From RGIG3178 sp963674495 (lineage in GTDB: Bacteria; Bacillota; Clostridia; Christensenellales; QAND01), in assembly GCA_963674495.2 (NCBI GenBank), contig CAXXLG010000001.1, positions 682,001-746,000 on the forward strand: DNA of 64,000 nucleotides, written 5' to 3'. Each line of letters starts with the position of its first letter. The stretch's first letter is position 1. The position numbers were made by a program, and so were the translations under genes. The notes under the pieces are model-generated. The model searched no databases, was not told the origin of the DNA, and saw only the letters and a program-made list of their open reading frames with translations. Below are positions 61,592 through 64,000 of this stretch, one piece after another.

Positions 61592-62086
61592 TTACACCTC
61601 CTTGGGTAAATCTAGCTTTTTCAGCACCGAAAACGCGTTGTTTTGGACGGGCTCGCACCCGCATTCGTTTTCGTTTCTGTCAGTACCGCAAATCGGGCAG
61701 AGGCCTTTGCAGTCCTCGCGGCAAAGAACCCTCAACGGCAATGCCGTCAAGGCAGCCTCATGCAAAGCCAGCGACAGGTCAATATCATCGCCGACAAAAG
61801 AATAGATTTCCTTGTCTTCCCCGGATACGTCCTCGCGCGAAAACCGCTCCTCTAACGGAATGTTCATAATAAATCGCACAGGTCGAATGCACCGGGCACA
61901 TAGGGTTTTCGCCGTGAAAGTCAATGTTCCTTTGACCAGGAACAATTCGTCCCCGATACAAGAACATTTACCGGTGAATGTGGCCGCACCGACAAGTTCG
62001 AACGCCTCGGGCATAGCCAACGTCTCTTCTCCAGACACGATTATGGTCCCGTGTTCAACGTCCGCTTGATGTACATGAATGATCAT
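61592..62086 (-). CDS. YceD family protein (DUF177)
   Basis: Found before rpmF in nearly all bacteria; a role in 23S rRNA or ribosome assembly is suspected. The 164-residue protein has the family pattern CARCIRPVRFIMNIPLEERF and the Cys-rich CREDCKGLCPICGTDRN. The ATG at 62086 is eight bases after AAAGG. It is the first gene behind the consensus promoter at 62115-62143. Confidence 0.9.
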   Translation of the reverse strand: MIIHVHQADVEHGTIIVSGEETLAMPEAFELVGAATFTGKCSCIGDELFLVKGTLTFTAKTLCARCIRPVRFIMNIPLEERFSREDVSGEDKEIYSFVGDDIDLSLALHEAALTALPLRVLCREDCKGLCPICGTDRNENECGCEPVQNNAFSVLKKLDLPKEV

Positions 62087-62114
62087 ACCAATCATCCTTT
62101 CACAACATCAAAGG

Positions 62115-62143
62115 ATTATACCGATACGCCATTGCTTTGTCAA
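62115..62143 (-). promoter_or_regulatory. Perfect consensus sigma-A promoter of yceD-rpmF
   Basis: TTGACA (62138-62143), a 17-bp spacer and TATAAT (62115-62120) on the minus strand. The -35 overlaps the ackA stop codon. The transcript would start about 20 bases before the yceD ATG. Confidence 0.8.
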
Positions 62144-63330
62144 GATTGTACTGCGCACAGTTCCTTTGTATCGCGTGCGATCATCAGTTCTTCGTCGGTG
62201 GGTATAACGAAAGCGCGCACACGGCTGCCCGGTTTTGTGATTTCCCGCTGTCCGCGGCCATCGTTTGCCTCAGGATCAAAATCCACGCCAAGAAACCCCA
62301 AGTCCTCAAGGATATGGGCACGCATGGAACTGTCGTTTTCGCCGATGCCAGCCGTGAAGACGAGACAATCCAGCCCGCCCATGGCCGCCGCATACGCGCC
62401 GATATACTTCTGAATGCGGTATGCGAACACCTCAAGCGCCAGTTGCGCGCGTTTGTTCCCGCCGTCCGCCGCCTTAGACAAATCCCTGAAATCACTGGAA
62501 ACGCCGGATATGCCCAGAACACCGCTCTTTTTATTCAGGTAAACATCGATATCCTCAATGGTCATGCCCGTCTGTTCCATCAAATATTTGATGATGGCGG
62601 GATCCATGTCGCCGCTGCGTGTGCCCATTACGAGCCCTTCCAACGGCGTTAATCCCATACTGGTATCTACGCACTTTCCATCCACAACGGCTGCGATGCT
62701 GCTGCCGTTGCCAAGATGGCAGGTGACGATCTTAGTGTCCTTTACACCACCCAACAATCCCGCGGCTTTTTGGGAAACATACCTGTGAGATGTCCCGTGA
62801 AAACCGTACCGACGGATCCGGTATTTTTCATAGGCCTCGTACGGCAGACCGTACATATAGGCTTTGGACGGCATCGCCTGATGAAACGCCGTATCGAACA
62901 CCGCTACCTGCGGCACGCCCGGCATAGCCTTAATGCACGCCTTAATGCCCATGATGTTGGCCGGATTGTGCAGCGGCGCCAGATCGATGTTGTCCTCGAT
63001 GGCCCTGAGCACTTCGTCCGTGATCAATTGAGAATCGGAGAACTGCTCACCCCCGTGCACAACGCGGTGACCCACCGCGCCTATCTCGGACAGATCCTCG
63101 ACGACGCCGTGGTCTTTGTCCGTAAGCACCTCAATGACCATCGCAATGGCCTCATTGTGATCCTTCAGATCCCTTTGTACTTCAATACTCTTACTGCTGT
63201 GGTGTTTCAAAAGACCGTTTGATATGCCGATCCTTTCGACCAAACCCTTGCCGAGCACCTTTTCGGTATCCATATCGATCAACTGGTATTTTAAGCTGGA
63301 ACTCCCGGCATTGATAACAAGAATATACAC
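62140..63330 (-). CDS. ackA: Acetate kinase
   Basis: Interconverts acetyl phosphate and acetate, making ATP in fermentation. The motifs INAGSSSLKYQLID (start), RRYGFHGTSHRYVSQKA, TCHLGNGSSIAAV and GTRSGDMDPAI are present, as is FTAGIGEND near the C-terminus. The length is 396 residues. The start is a GTG five bases after GGAGG. It works with Pta, encoded just upstream. Confidence 0.97.
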   Translation of the reverse strand: MYILVINAGSSSLKYQLIDMDTEKVLGKGLVERIGISNGLLKHHSSKSIEVQRDLKDHNEAIAMVIEVLTDKDHGVVEDLSEIGAVGHRVVHGGEQFSDSQLITDEVLRAIEDNIDLAPLHNPANIMGIKACIKAMPGVPQVAVFDTAFHQAMPSKAYMYGLPYEAYEKYRIRRYGFHGTSHRYVSQKAAGLLGGVKDTKIVTCHLGNGSSIAAVVDGKCVDTSMGLTPLEGLVMGTRSGDMDPAIIKYLMEQTGMTIEDIDVYLNKKSGVLGISGVSSDFRDLSKAADGGNKRAQLALEVFAYRIQKYIGAYAAAMGGLDCLVFTAGIGENDSSMRAHILEDLGFLGVDFDPEANDGRGQREITKPGSRVRAFVIPTDEELMIARDTKELCAVQS

Positions 63331-63339
63331 ATTTTCCTC

Positions 63340-64000
63340 CTATTTGACCGCCTGTGCCTGTACCACAGTGATGGCAATGACCTTCATTACATCGTCTGCC
63401 ACACAGCCGCGCGACAGGTCGTTTACGGGTTTGGCAAGTCCCTGTACGATGGGTCCAAGCGCTTCCGCTTTTGCCAGACGCTGCACCAATTTATATCCGA
63501 TGTTACCCGCGTCCAGATCCGGGAAGACCAATACGTTCGCCTTGCCCCCAACCGGGCTGCCCGGCGCTTTGCTCGCACATACCGAGGGAACCACCGCTGC
63601 GTCCACTTGCATTTCACCATCCAGTTTCAAGTGCGGAGCAGCCAATTTGGCCAAACGAGTCGCCTCGATAACCTTATCCACATCCTCGTGCTGCGCGCTA
63701 CCCTTTGTCGAGAAGGACAGCATTGCGACCACGGGATCCATCTCGCACAGGAAATCCGCCGTATCGGCGCTCGCGATGGCAATGGCTGATAACTCCTCCG
63801 CCGTCGGATTCATCATCATGCCACTGTCTGCAAAAATAAAAGTGCCGTCGTGTCCCATGGACTTGTCCGGCACCGTCATAACAAAAAATGCGGACACCGT
63901 ACTGATGCCCTTTCTCGCTTTGATAATCTGTAAAGCCGGACGGAGTACGTCGCTTGTCGCATGCGCCGCGCCAGCAACCATACCGTCGGCCACACCCAAC
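63340..64000 (-). CDS. pta: Phosphate acetyltransferase (5' part outside window)
   Basis: Converts acetyl-CoA and phosphate to acetyl phosphate. Only the C-terminal 219 residues are in the window. They include the family segments VADGMVAGAAHATSDVLRPALQII, MTVPDKSMGHDGTFIFADSG and the C-terminal FPDLDAGNIGYKLVQRLAKAEALGPIVQGLAKPVNDLSRGC (in parts). It is ten bases upstream of ackA, forming the usual pta-ackA pair. Confidence 0.95.
   Translation of the reverse strand, partial: LGVADGMVAGAAHATSDVLRPALQIIKARKGISTVSAFFVMTVPDKSMGHDGTFIFADSGMMMNPTAEELSAIAIASADTADFLCEMDPVVAMLSFSTKGSAQHEDVDKVIEATRLAKLAAPHLKLDGEMQVDAAVVPSVCASKAPGSPVGGKANVLVFPDLDAGNIGYKLVQRLAKAEALGPIVQGLAKPVNDLSRGCVADDVMKVIAITVVQAQAVK

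Overview
The window is a 64 kb stretch of the chromosome of an endospore-forming, Gram-positive anaerobe of the Clostridia type, with a base composition near 50% GC. Evidence for this is the presence of spo0A, spoIVB, spoIIM, the full spoIIIA operon, ytfJ/gerW and sigK, together with Firmicute-type gene neighbourhoods (ylxM-ffh-rpsP-khpA-rimM-trmD-rplS, plsX-acpP-rnc-smc-ftsY, hslVU-trmFO-topA-dprA-comM). Acetate kinase and phosphotransacetylase fit a fermentative metabolism. I cannot name the species. Essentially all about 70 genes lie on the minus strand, so transcription runs from high to low coordinates, and TTG and GTG starts are frequent.

In the direction of transcription (64000 to 1): pta-ackA; yceD-rpmF behind a perfect sigma-A promoter; plsX-acpP-rnc; smc-ftsY; the SRP/ribosome-maturation run ylxM-ffh-rpsP-khpA-rimM-trmD-rplS; rbgA-rnhB-yraN; a very large membrane glycosyltransferase inserted into this conserved order; comM-dprA-topA-trmFO-hslV-hslU; rnj-ylbF-mltG; an AT-rich non-coding island; sigK; nfo-pepQ-efp; the eight-gene spoIIIA operon behind a good sigma-E promoter; asp23-amaP-DUF2273-nusB-(Kae1-like)-xseA-xseB-ispA; a long structured non-coding RNA; oapA-dxs-tlyA; nadK-argR-recN behind a palindromic operator; spoIVB-spo0A-spoIIM; deoB-punA-dacF; lysA; an M50 protease; scpA-scpB-DUF2953-ytfJ; a second dacF; and the start of rluB, cut by the window edge.

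The most interesting system is at 18059-19219. A gap of about 570 nt between ispA and dxs carries a strong extended -10 promoter, a perfect 9-bp closing helix joining its two ends, and internal GNRA-capped hairpins. A four-helix membrane protein with a basic N-terminus begins right after it. Size, neighbours (xseA-xseB-ispA / dxs-tlyA-argR-recN) and the downstream protein match the OLE RNA and its membrane partner OapA. This class is described, but it is rare and its mechanism is still poorly understood.

Other points of interest are a DacF-type carboxypeptidase whose KTG motif reads ATG and whose ribosome binding site is buried in an 18-bp hairpin, a SpoIIIAF reduced to its membrane part, a glycosyltransferase with two GT-C modules joined by a discoidin-like domain, and a palindromic operator overlapping the nadK-argR-recN promoter. 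All motif and promoter calls were made by eye; no database search, folding or alignment program was run.
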